The position numbers and the translations under genes are program-made. The notes below the pieces were generated by a model that saw only the letters and a program-made list of their open reading frames with translations, was not told the origin of the DNA and did not search any database. Shown in pieces: positions 31,416 to 39,327 of a stretch of DNA of 40,055 nt (the first letter of the stretch is position 1; each line of letters opens with the position of its first letter). Where the stretch lies: the NCBI GenBank assembly GCA_009619095.1, contig WJOT01000052.1, positions 1-40,055 of the forward strand. Direction: 5' to 3'. Source of the stretch: Clostridia bacterium. Lineage in GTDB: Bacteria; UBA6262; WVXT01.

Positions 31416-32798
31416 ATGGAAAGACTTACTATAAAAGAGATAATAAGAGCCGTGCGGGGTAAATTAATTTGTGGAAGCCAGCGAGGGGAAATTTCAGGTG
31501 TGTCCATTGATAGTCGCACTATAAAGAAGGGAGAAATCTTTTTTGCTCTGAAAGGGGAAAGGTTCGATGGACACGATTTTCTTCAGGGGGCGATAGACAA
31601 GGGTGCAAAGGCGGTGGTTGTTTCTAAGAAGAAAAAATTTGCTGCTAAAATAGCGACCATAAATGTAGCCCATACCTTGACTGCCCTGCAAGAATTGGCA
31701 AAGTTTTATCGTCAGAAGTTCAATCCTGTGGTTGTGGGAGTAACCGGCAGCAATGGTAAGACGACAGCAAAGGATATGTTGAAATCTCTCCTCTCATCGA
31801 AGTATAGAGTGGTAGCTACTCCGGGTAACTACAACAACATAGTCGGTCTTCCCTTGACGCTTTTTGAGATTTCTCCTGAGACGGAGTTTCTGGTTCTGGA
31901 AATGGGAGCTAACCACGCCGGGGAGATTAAGAGATTGGCAGAAATTTCACTACCCCAAATGGGAGTGATTACCAACATTGGTGCCACCCACCTGCAATTT
32001 TTCCGTTGCATTTCCAATGTACTTTCTGCTAAAATGGAACTTGTTCAACTTTTGCCTCGGCAAGGGAAAATCGTATTAAATATAGATGATTCCCATTTGA
32101 GAAGCCAGTTTAAGAAGATAAAACAGAAAATAATTACTTTTGGAACAAACCCTCAAGCTGATGTCCGGGCGAGTAATGTGGTAGTAAATAGTCCCGGAGA
32201 GAAAGAAAAACTTTCTTTCACCATCAACGTAGGAAGAGACAGAGAAGAATTTAATTTATACTGTATAGGACGTTATAACATTTATAATGCGCTGGCTGCC
32301 ATAAGCGTTGCTAAAGAGTTTGGTGTCTCTCTTTCCCTGATGGCTGACGTGCTTGGGAAATTCAAATTTCCCAAACTACGGATGGAAAAGTTGAAATATG
32401 GCGAGGTAACAATCGTTAACGATGCTTATAATGCCAATCCCACTTCTGTGAAAGCTGTATTAAGTGAATTTATTTCCTCTTTTCCCTCGCAGCGGAAAAT
32501 AGTCATTTTGGGTGATATGCTGGAATTGGGCAGGATGAGTCGAAAATTTCATCAGGAGATTGGCAAGATAGTGGCTACTAGCCCAATTTATAGCTTAATC
32601 ACCATAGGAGAGGATGCCCAATTTATTGCTCAGGCTGCTGGGAAGTGGGGAATGGAAAGGAACAATATATTCTCTTTTAAAGATAAGAAAGTTGCCTCCA
32701 GGAAACTAAAAGAATTACTTAAGCCAAAGGATGCAGTGCTAATTAAAGGATCTCGAAAAATAGGATTGGAAGAGGTAATAAAATATTTATTTCGATAA
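31416..32798 (+). CDS. murF: UDP-MurNAc-tripeptide:D-Ala-D-Ala ligase MurF
   Basis: A 460-residue Mur ligase adding D-Ala-D-Ala to the UDP-MurNAc tripeptide. Motifs: GVSIDSRTIKKGEIFFAL, the ATP loop GVTGSNGKTTAKDM near residue 108, EMGANHAGEI, TNIGATHLQ, the RMEKL segment, NDAYNANPTS and LGDMLELG, all typical of MurF. It starts one base after the murE stop and is likely translated by coupling. A repeat-rich gap of 224 bases separates it from mraY. Confidence 0.96.
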   Translation: MERLTIKEIIRAVRGKLICGSQRGEISGVSIDSRTIKKGEIFFALKGERFDGHDFLQGAIDKGAKAVVVSKKKKFAAKIATINVAHTLTALQELAKFYRQKFNPVVVGVTGSNGKTTAKDMLKSLLSSKYRVVATPGNYNNIVGLPLTLFEISPETEFLVLEMGANHAGEIKRLAEISLPQMGVITNIGATHLQFFRCISNVLSAKMELVQLLPRQGKIVLNIDDSHLRSQFKKIKQKIITFGTNPQADVRASNVVVNSPGEKEKLSFTINVGRDREEFNLYCIGRYNIYNALAAISVAKEFGVSLSLMADVLGKFKFPKLRMEKLKYGEVTIVNDAYNANPTSVKAVLSEFISSFPSQRKIVILGDMLELGRMSRKFHQEIGKIVATSPIYSLITIGEDAQFIAQAAGKWGMERNNIFSFKDKKVASRKLKELLKPKDAVLIKGSRKIGLEEVIKYLFR

Positions 32799-32975
32799 TG
32801 GTAGTCGCTCCGACTAATCGGAGCGAATTTTAACGCAACCTAAAGGTTACGACTACCAAATCTCTTTCAACAATTGTAGCTGCAGAGTGATAACTCTGCA
32901 TCAATGTAGGGGTCCCGCTTTAGCGGGATGGCCGCCCAAGAAAAGGGACGGCACAGAGTCCGTCCCCTACAGAGG
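32799..32975. repeat. Two nested palindromic elements upstream of mraY
   Basis: The first element spans about 32799-32857: outer GGTAGTCG and CGACTACC arms enclose CGCTCCGA/TCGGAGCG and AACCT/AGGTT hairpins. The second spans about 32905-32973: outer TGTAGGGG and CCCCTACA arms enclose GTCCCGC/GCGGGA and GGGACGG/CCGTCCC pairs. A GCAGAGT/ACTCTGC hairpin (about 32881-32899) stands between. They fill the murF-mraY gap; no gene is seen there. Confidence 0.8.
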
Positions 32976-33022
32976 AAGCAAAGCTTACGCCTTGCTATTA
33001 CGGAAGTTATTTTGGAGAGTAA

Positions 33023-34108
33023 ATGTTCTATCATATCTTTTATCCTCTACATGTGTACTTCTTTCCCTTCAATGTTTTCAAATACATAACTTTTCGCGCT
33101 GGAGCTGCTATATTTACCTCTTTACTTTTGAGTTTATTCATTGCACCTTTGTTAATAAAGAAATTGAAACAATGGCATATCGGTCAGCAGATACGGGAAG
33201 ATGGCCCGCCCACCCACATGAAGAAAGCAGGAACCCCCACAATGGGCGGATTAATCATTCTCGTTAGCCTTGTTATTTCTACTTTTCTCTGGGCTCGCCT
33301 CGATAATCGCTTCACTATAATTATTCTCCTCTCCACTCTTTGGTTGGGACTGTTAGGTTTCCTTGATGACTATCTGAAATTAATAAAAAAGCGTAGTCGG
33401 GGACTTATGGCAAGGTATAAACTCTTCGGGCAGTCAATTCTCGCTTTAATTGTTGTAATTTATCTTTTCTACTATCCAGCCAATTCCGAATACGTAACCC
33501 AGCTCAATATACCTTACTTGAAAGATTTTTTTATTAATTTTGGGTTACTTTACGTGTTTTTTGCTATCCTACTTGTCGTTGGTTCCTCCAATGCAGTAAA
33601 TTTGACCGATGGTCTGGATGGGTTGGCAGTAGGTTCCATCCTTATTGTAGCAATGACTTATGCTTTAATGGCATACCTGGCAGGACACGCTAAGTTTAGC
33701 GGTTATCTAGGCATTGTTCCTGTTCCTGGTGCTGGGGAACTCTCCATTTTTCTGAGTGCAATGGCAGGGGCGGGTCTGGGATTTTTGTGGTTCAACAGCT
33801 ATCCAGCAGAAGTGTTCATGGGTGACACTGGCTCCCTCTTTTTAGGGGGGACAATCGGTATCGTTGCCTTGTTGATTAAACAAGAACTTCTCTTGCTCAT
33901 TGTGGGAGGAATTTTTGTAGTTGAAGCACTATCAGTAATTCTACAAGTTGCTTCTTTTAAGCTGCGAGGTAAGAGAGTGTTGAAGATGGCACCTTTGCAT
34001 CACCACTTTGAATTAATTGGTTGGTCCGAGCCGAAAGTGGTAATCAGGTTTTGGATTGTGGGGATTATTTTGGCCTTAATAGCTTTAAGTGCGCTAAAAC
34101 TCAGGTAA
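33023..34108 (+). CDS. mraY: Phospho-MurNAc-pentapeptide transferase MraY
   Basis: A 361-residue polytopic membrane enzyme with about ten hydrophobic segments that transfers phospho-MurNAc-pentapeptide to undecaprenyl phosphate, forming lipid I. Signature motifs: HMKKAGTPTMGG near residue 65, LGFLDDYLKL, NAVNLTDGLDGLA, GDTGSLFLGG and APLHHHFEL. GGAGAG lies a few bases before ATG 33023. murD follows after one base. The upstream gap is filled by palindromic repeats. Confidence 0.97.
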   Translation: MFYHIFYPLHVYFFPFNVFKYITFRAGAAIFTSLLLSLFIAPLLIKKLKQWHIGQQIREDGPPTHMKKAGTPTMGGLIILVSLVISTFLWARLDNRFTIIILLSTLWLGLLGFLDDYLKLIKKRSRGLMARYKLFGQSILALIVVIYLFYYPANSEYVTQLNIPYLKDFFINFGLLYVFFAILLVVGSSNAVNLTDGLDGLAVGSILIVAMTYALMAYLAGHAKFSGYLGIVPVPGAGELSIFLSAMAGAGLGFLWFNSYPAEVFMGDTGSLFLGGTIGIVALLIKQELLLLIVGGIFVVEALSVILQVASFKLRGKRVLKMAPLHHHFELIGWSEPKVVIRFWIVGIILALIALSALKLR

Positions 34109-34109
34109 G

Positions 34110-35525
34110 ATGAGAATAAAAGAAAACTATCAAGGAAGGAAAGTGTTAGTTATTGGTCTGGCGCGAAGTGGCTTAGCGGTAGCTAATCTGTTGACCATTC
34201 AGGGTGCTAGAATCACAGTGACCGATGAAAAGAGTAAAAGGGAATTAATAAATAACATTAAAAAACTTAAAAAAGGGATAAAGATTCTTCTGGGTCGCCA
34301 GAATTCAGTCAGACTAAAGAATTTAGTCTCTGAATACGACTTGTTAGTCGTAAGTCCTGGTGTTCCCCAGGAAAATCCCCTGGTGGAGAAAGCAAGGAAG
34401 TTGAAAATCCCTGTGGTGAGTGAAGTAGAGGCGGCATTCAACATTGCCTCTTCTAATCTCCACTGGGAAACCTTGTCTTCTCCTCCGGTGGTAGCTGTTA
34501 CAGGAACCAATGGAAAAACCACAACCTGCGAGTTAATTGCAGCAGTATTAAGGAGCAACGGAAGAAGAGAAGTAATAGTTGCCGGTAATATCGGTACTCC
34601 TCTATCTGGTGTGGTGGGGCGGATTAGGGAGAGGACTGTTTTGGTCCTGGAAATTAGCAGTTTCCAGTTAGAGAATGTTGAGTCTTTCCATCCCTATGTG
34701 GCAGTGATTCTGAACATAACTCCTGACCACATGGACAGACACAGAACAATGGGTAAGTACATCCAGGCCAAAGCCAATATTTTTAAAAAACAAACAGAAA
34801 AAGATTTCTGTATTCTAAATGGAGACGATAAGAGATGTAAGATTATGGAAGGGAAAGCGAAGTCTCAAGTTATCTTCTTCAGTAGTAAGAGAGCCTTGCG
34901 TAAAGGAGTTTTTGTTAAGGGGAAAAGAATAGTTTCTAATTTAGACTCGAGGGCAAAAGTTCCTTCTGATAGAGGTGAACTCTTAGTTAAACACGTAAGA
35001 GTTCCTGGTCCCCATAATTTAGAGAATGCTCTGGTAGCCATTGCCATAGGAGATATATTCAGTATATCGAGAAGTAAAATCAGAAGGGCAATTGAAGCCT
35101 TCTCAGGAATAGAACATCGTTTGGAAATAGTTCGAGAGATCAATGGGAGGAGATTTATTAACGATTCTAAGGCGACAAATGTTGATGCTTGTAAGAGGGC
35201 GCTGGAAACATTTCCTGCCCCGATTATACTCATCATGGGAGGTTATGATAAAGGCGCGCCTTATAGGCCACTGGCGAATTTGGTTAGAGAAAAAGTCGCT
35301 GCCCTTATTTTGCTGGGTCAAGCTGCTTCCAGAATAGAGAGGGAGTTAATCGGTTCAGTTGCTATTTACAGAGCAGATGGAATGAGGGAAGGAGTAGAGT
35401 TGTCTTATAGTTTAAGCCAACCAGGCAGTTCGATTCTTCTTTCGCCAGCCTGTTCCAGTTTCGATATGTATTCCGACTTTGAAGAAAGAGGGAAAGATTT
35501 CAAAAGATGGGTAAAAGAGATCTAG
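34110..35525 (+). CDS. murD: UDP-MurNAc-L-alanine:D-glutamate ligase MurD
   Basis: A 471-residue Mur ligase adding D-glutamate to UDP-MurNAc-L-Ala. It opens with VLVIGLARSGLA, and has LVVSPGVP, the ATP loop VAVTGTNGKTTT near residue 129, LEISSFQLE, LNITPDHMDRH, INDSKATNVDA, ILIMGGYDKG and LLSPACSSFDMYSDFEERG at the end, matching the family throughout. It overlaps ftsW by 19 bases, which supports coupled translation. Confidence 0.97.
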   Translation: MRIKENYQGRKVLVIGLARSGLAVANLLTIQGARITVTDEKSKRELINNIKKLKKGIKILLGRQNSVRLKNLVSEYDLLVVSPGVPQENPLVEKARKLKIPVVSEVEAAFNIASSNLHWETLSSPPVVAVTGTNGKTTTCELIAAVLRSNGRREVIVAGNIGTPLSGVVGRIRERTVLVLEISSFQLENVESFHPYVAVILNITPDHMDRHRTMGKYIQAKANIFKKQTEKDFCILNGDDKRCKIMEGKAKSQVIFFSSKRALRKGVFVKGKRIVSNLDSRAKVPSDRGELLVKHVRVPGPHNLENALVAIAIGDIFSISRSKIRRAIEAFSGIEHRLEIVREINGRRFINDSKATNVDACKRALETFPAPIILIMGGYDKGAPYRPLANLVREKVAALILLGQAASRIERELIGSVAIYRADGMREGVELSYSLSQPGSSILLSPACSSFDMYSDFEERGKDFKRWVKEI

Positions 35526-36661
35526 AAACTCAGAAAAGAAAATGGGGAGACCCGAGATACAAGTTAAAGAAGGGCCTATATACACCAGAATATCATCGTG
35601 GCGATATTTTTCTACTCTCCGTTGTTCTCTTCCTGGTGTTCATAGGTGTGGTGATGGTTTTCAGTGCCAGTGCAATTGTATCCCATGAAAAGTTCGATAC
35701 CAGTTATCTCTTTTTAATCAAGCAGATTATCTGGACAGTGATGGGTGTATTCTTGATGCTTGTTTTAGCAAGGATTGATTATAACAAGTTGCAGAAGTTT
35801 TCTCGACCGCTTATGGTTTTCTCATTTAGTCTTCTGGTTTTAGTTTTGCTGATAGAATCTGGAGAAATCAAGCGTTGGCTTAAGTTCGGAATGGTGAACT
35901 TTCAACCCTCGGAGATGGCAAAAATTTGTTTGATTCTCTATATAGCGGATGTTTTAGACCGGAAAGGAAGCAAGCTCCAGGATTTCAAAAAAGGGCTTTT
36001 GCCAATTCTAGCAGTAGCAGGAATATTTTTGATACTTATCTATGCTGAGCCTGATCTGGGAACTGCGGTTATCTTGGGAATGGTTGTATTGGCGATGCTG
36101 TTTATGGGAGGAGTTAGGCTTTTCCATCTTCTCTCGCTTGTCCTCGCAAGTATACCACTTTTATATTTCGCAGTTTTTCATGTGGCGTATCGCCGGGAAC
36201 GAATTCTAACCTTCATCAATCCTTGGGCTGATGCCCAGAGAATAGGCTACCAGATTGTTCAGGCTCTCCTTGCTCTTGGCTCAGGAGGTTTTTTTGGAAA
36301 AGGACTGGGAGCTTCCAGGGCTAAATTATTCTTTCTACCCGAGCCTTATACTGATTTTATCTTTTCCATAATTGGAGAAGAGCTCGGATTTTTGGGTGCC
36401 AGCTTGATAATATTTCTATTCGTTATTATTGCCTGGAGGGGACTACATATAGCTACAAGAGCGCCCAATCAATTCGGAAATTTATTGGCTGCGGGAATCA
36501 CCTTTTTAATTACTTTCCAGGCTGTTTTAAATATCAGTATAGTTACTGCTTGTCTGCCAACTAAAGGGATCACCTTGCCTTTTCTCTCATATGGTGGGTC
36601 TTCTTTGGTCTTCTCGCTGGCGGGAGTGGGAATACTTCTCAATATTTCCCGACAGACATAA
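35507..36661 (+). CDS. ftsW: FtsW lipid II polymerase (SEDS family)
   Basis: A 384-residue SEDS-family membrane protein with about ten hydrophobic segments after a basic N-terminal tail of about 30 residues. Seen: VMVFSASAI, INFQPSE-type VNFQPSEMAK, YAEPDLGTAVI, QALLALGSGGFFGKGLG, DFIFSIIGEELG and KGITLPFLSYGGSS. SEDS proteins polymerise lipid II with a class B PBP, here the FtsI encoded at 28080. Position between murD and murG identifies it as FtsW rather than RodA. It overlaps murD by 19 bases and is followed by a repeat-filled gap. Confidence 0.95.
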   Translation: MGKRDLETQKRKWGDPRYKLKKGLYTPEYHRGDIFLLSVVLFLVFIGVVMVFSASAIVSHEKFDTSYLFLIKQIIWTVMGVFLMLVLARIDYNKLQKFSRPLMVFSFSLLVLVLLIESGEIKRWLKFGMVNFQPSEMAKICLILYIADVLDRKGSKLQDFKKGLLPILAVAGIFLILIYAEPDLGTAVILGMVVLAMLFMGGVRLFHLLSLVLASIPLLYFAVFHVAYRRERILTFINPWADAQRIGYQIVQALLALGSGGFFGKGLGASRAKLFFLPEPYTDFIFSIIGEELGFLGASLIIFLFVIIAWRGLHIATRAPNQFGNLLAAGITFLITFQAVLNISIVTACLPTKGITLPFLSYGGSSLVFSLAGVGILLNISRQT

Positions 36662-36667
36662 GACAAC

Positions 36668-36740
36668 AAAAAAGGGGACAAAAAAGGGGACAGGCTACTT
36701 TTTGACAAAAAGACTGGAGTCCTCCCGAAAGGGAGGGGTA
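36668..36740. repeat. Tandem 12-mer and CCTCCCGAAAGGGAGG palindrome between ftsW and murG
   Basis: AAAAAAGGGGAC is repeated exactly twice (36668-36679 and 36680-36691), followed by a CTTTTT-GACA-AAAAG hairpin. Then comes CCTCCCGAAAGGGAGG (36721-36736), the same palindrome as at 29839-29854. Confidence 0.8.
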
Positions 36741-36781
36741 AATAGAAATCCCCACTTAAATTCTAGGGACAGGGGCTTGTT

Positions 36782-37861
36782 ATGCAAATTTTGATTGTTC
36801 TGGGAGGTACCGGAGGACACATTTACCCAGGTCTCGCTCTGGGAGAAAAGTTGAGAAGTCGCAATAATGAAGTTATTTTGGTAGGAAAAAAAAGAGGGAT
36901 TGGCGAGAGGATAGCACGAGAAAGCGGATTTTCATTCTTCCAAATTGTAGGAGAAGGATTAGTAAGAAAATTCTCATTGAAAGTTTTCCGTTTCTTTGCA
37001 AAATCTATCCAAGGATTCTTTCAGTCTATACAAATTTTTCGTTCTTTCAAACCGGATACAGTTGTAGGAATGGGGGGATATTTATCCTTCTCAGTAGTTC
37101 TGGCAGCGAAAATATCCAGGATAACTTGTGCGATTCATGAGCCAAATGTTTTTCCTGGACTGGCCAATAGAGTTTTAGCCAAGATAGTTGACAGAATAAT
37201 GGTCAGTTTTAAAGAGACAGAAAAATATTTTCCATCAAAGAGGACGTTTCTTACGGGAAGTCCTGTTCGCCAATCTATCTTAAGTTGCCCGAGAAGTGAG
37301 GGCTTGCGAAAATTGGATCTGGTGGAAGGGAAAAAGAATATTCTCGTTTTTGGAGGGAGTCAAGGTGCTCGTAGCATAAATTTAGCAATGGTAAAAGCAT
37401 TAAATTTTTTGAATCCTTTGATAAAAAAGATTCAAATTATACACATCGTGGGCATTGAACAATTTTCGGAAGTAAAAGAAGAATACGAGAAAAGAAATTA
37501 CTCATCACGAGTTCTCCCTTATCTTCTCCATATGGAATATGCCTATAGCTGTTGTGACCTGGTAATTTCCCGCTCTGGCGCAAGTACTGTCGCTGAAATC
37601 ATAGCAAAAGGCTTACCCAGCATTCTTATTCCCTATCCTTATGCAACTCGTGGACACCAGAAAGCGAATGCTGAGTTTCTATCAAAAAGAGGGGGTTGTC
37701 TACTTATTGAGGATAACCAGTTGACAGGTGAGTTACTCGCTGATGTCATCATCCACTTGATTGCCGACGAGGCAGAGTTGAGGGGAATGGCGGAAAATAC
37801 GAGAAGACTTTCTATTGACGATACAGCTGGCAAGATGGCCGATTTAATTGAAGCAATGTAA
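36782..37861 (+). CDS. murG: UDP-GlcNAc:lipid I transferase MurG
   Basis: A 359-residue GT-B glycosyltransferase that adds GlcNAc to lipid I, giving lipid II, at the inner face of the membrane. It has the N-terminal glycine loops LGGTGGHIYPGLAL, VVGMGGYLSF, IHEPNVFPGLANR, the second glycine loop FGGSQGARSIN, and SRSGASTVAEI with PYPYATRGHQKANA in the UDP-GlcNAc site. The ribosome site before ATG 36782 is poor (AGGGGC). It follows ftsW in the usual order and murC starts about 25 bases later. Confidence 0.97.
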   Translation: MQILIVLGGTGGHIYPGLALGEKLRSRNNEVILVGKKRGIGERIARESGFSFFQIVGEGLVRKFSLKVFRFFAKSIQGFFQSIQIFRSFKPDTVVGMGGYLSFSVVLAAKISRITCAIHEPNVFPGLANRVLAKIVDRIMVSFKETEKYFPSKRTFLTGSPVRQSILSCPRSEGLRKLDLVEGKKNILVFGGSQGARSINLAMVKALNFLNPLIKKIQIIHIVGIEQFSEVKEEYEKRNYSSRVLPYLLHMEYAYSCCDLVISRSGASTVAEIIAKGLPSILIPYPYATRGHQKANAEFLSKRGGCLLIEDNQLTGELLADVIIHLIADEAELRGMAENTRRLSIDDTAGKMADLIEAM

Positions 37862-37886
37862 AAGCTTGTCAAAAGGATAAACCAGA

Positions 37887-39254
37887 ATGTTAAAGAACAT
37901 TCAACACATACATTTTGTGGGAATAGGCGGTTCAGGGATGAGCGGAATTGCTGAAGTCCTGATAAATTTGGGCTATAAAATTAGTGGGTCGGACCTTAAA
38001 CAGACAGAAGTAACCGAGCGGTTAGCATCCCTGGGCGGTAAAATATTTATTGGGCATAAGCCTGAACAGGTAGGAAATGCCCACGTGGTGGTTACTTCCA
38101 GCGCGGTTCTTCCTGATAATCCGGAAGTGGTTCAAGCAAAGAGACTTAAAATCCCCGTTATTCCTCGAGCGGAGATGCTTGCCGAGTTGATGAGGCTGAA
38201 GTATGCAGTGACAATTGCCGGCACTCATGGAAAAACAGTGACTACTTCACTTGTATCCATGGTTCTTGCCGAGGGCGGATTGGATCCTACAGTAGTAATT
38301 GGTGGGCGTTTAAAAAATATAGGCTCTTCTGCCAAGATGGGTAAGGGAGAGTTTATAGTAGCTGAAGCAGATGAGAGCGATGGCTCGTTCCTCAAACTTA
38401 CTCCTACTATCGCTCTTCTCACAAATATCGACGATGACCATCTTGATTACTACAAAACCCTGGATAACATCAAAAGTACTTTCGTCCAGTTCGTAAACAA
38501 GGTTCCTTTTTACGGATCTATTATTCTTTGTGGTGAGGATGAAAATATCAAGTCGATTATTCCTCGAATAACGAGAAAATATTATACTTATGGAAGAGGG
38601 AAAAATTATGATTTTTATGCGGAAAATATAGTATACGAAGAGATGCACACTGAATTTGACCTCTGCTTTTCGGGGAAAAATCTGGGCAGACTCAAACTAC
38701 ACTTTCCTGGAGCTCATAACGTTCTCAACTCTCTGGGCGCAGCTGCAGTAGGTATTGAACTGGGAGTAGAATTTGAAAAGATTCGAAAGGCTTTTCTTGA
38801 TTTTACTGGCGTTAGTCGAAGACTGGAGGTTAAAGCCAGAAAAAAGGATATAGTATTTATAGATGACTATGGACACCATCCCACAGAAATAAGAGTAACT
38901 CTGGAGACAATCAAATCGATCTGGCCAGAAAGGAGACTGTTAGTTATCTTCCAGCCGCATCGGTATACACGCACGAGAGACCTGGCAAAAAAATTCGGAC
39001 CTTCTTTTAATAGTGTCAGCCGAATTTGGCTCACAGATATATATTCTGCAGGAGAGAAACCCATTCCAGGAATCTCTTCATCATTAATCCTGGAATCCTT
39101 CCCTGCTGAAAAGAGAGAGACTGTTACATTGATTTCAGACCGAAAAGCTCTAATCAAGGAGGTTGTAAAAAGCCTGCGACCCCAGGATGTGCTCGTCACA
39201 TTAGGAGCTGGGGATGTCTACAAAATCGGCGAAGAAATTCTAAACAAAATTTAA
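37887..39254 (+). CDS. murC: UDP-MurNAc:L-alanine ligase MurC
   Basis: A 455-residue Mur ligase adding L-alanine to UDP-MurNAc. Signatures: HFVGIGGSGMSGIAEVL at the N-terminus, GSDLKQTEVTERL, the ATP loop IAGTHGKTVTTS near residue 110, EADESDGSFLKL, LTNIDDDHLDYY, DDYGHHPTEI, FQPHRYTRTRDL, and the closing TLGAGDVY. AAAGGAT lies in front of ATG 37887. The gene order murG-murC-murB is the common one. Confidence 0.97.
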   Translation: MLKNIQHIHFVGIGGSGMSGIAEVLINLGYKISGSDLKQTEVTERLASLGGKIFIGHKPEQVGNAHVVVTSSAVLPDNPEVVQAKRLKIPVIPRAEMLAELMRLKYAVTIAGTHGKTVTTSLVSMVLAEGGLDPTVVIGGRLKNIGSSAKMGKGEFIVAEADESDGSFLKLTPTIALLTNIDDDHLDYYKTLDNIKSTFVQFVNKVPFYGSIILCGEDENIKSIIPRITRKYYTYGRGKNYDFYAENIVYEEMHTEFDLCFSGKNLGRLKLHFPGAHNVLNSLGAAAVGIELGVEFEKIRKAFLDFTGVSRRLEVKARKKDIVFIDDYGHHPTEIRVTLETIKSIWPERRLLVIFQPHRYTRTRDLAKKFGPSFNSVSRIWLTDIYSAGEKPIPGISSSLILESFPAEKRETVTLISDRKALIKEVVKSLRPQDVLVTLGAGDVYKIGEEILNKI

Positions 39255-39269
39255 ACTCTGAACTTATAA

Positions 39270-39290
39270 CTGGAATCCTCCCCGAAGGAG
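39270..39290. repeat. Diverged TCCTCCCGAAAGGGAGGA-like palindrome upstream of murB
   Basis: The sequence around 39276-39291 (CCTCCCCGAAGGAG) is a weaker copy of the palindrome at 29839-29854 and 36721-36736. All three sit between dcw genes. Confidence 0.5.
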
Positions 39291-39327
39291 AAAGGATACG
39301 AGAAGAGGCAAAAGAGAGAAAGGCACA

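Noticed and set aside
32887-33267. Open frame of 126 residues overlapping the start of mraY
   Set aside because: It is repeat sequence plus the mraY 5' end read out of frame; mraY itself is complete.
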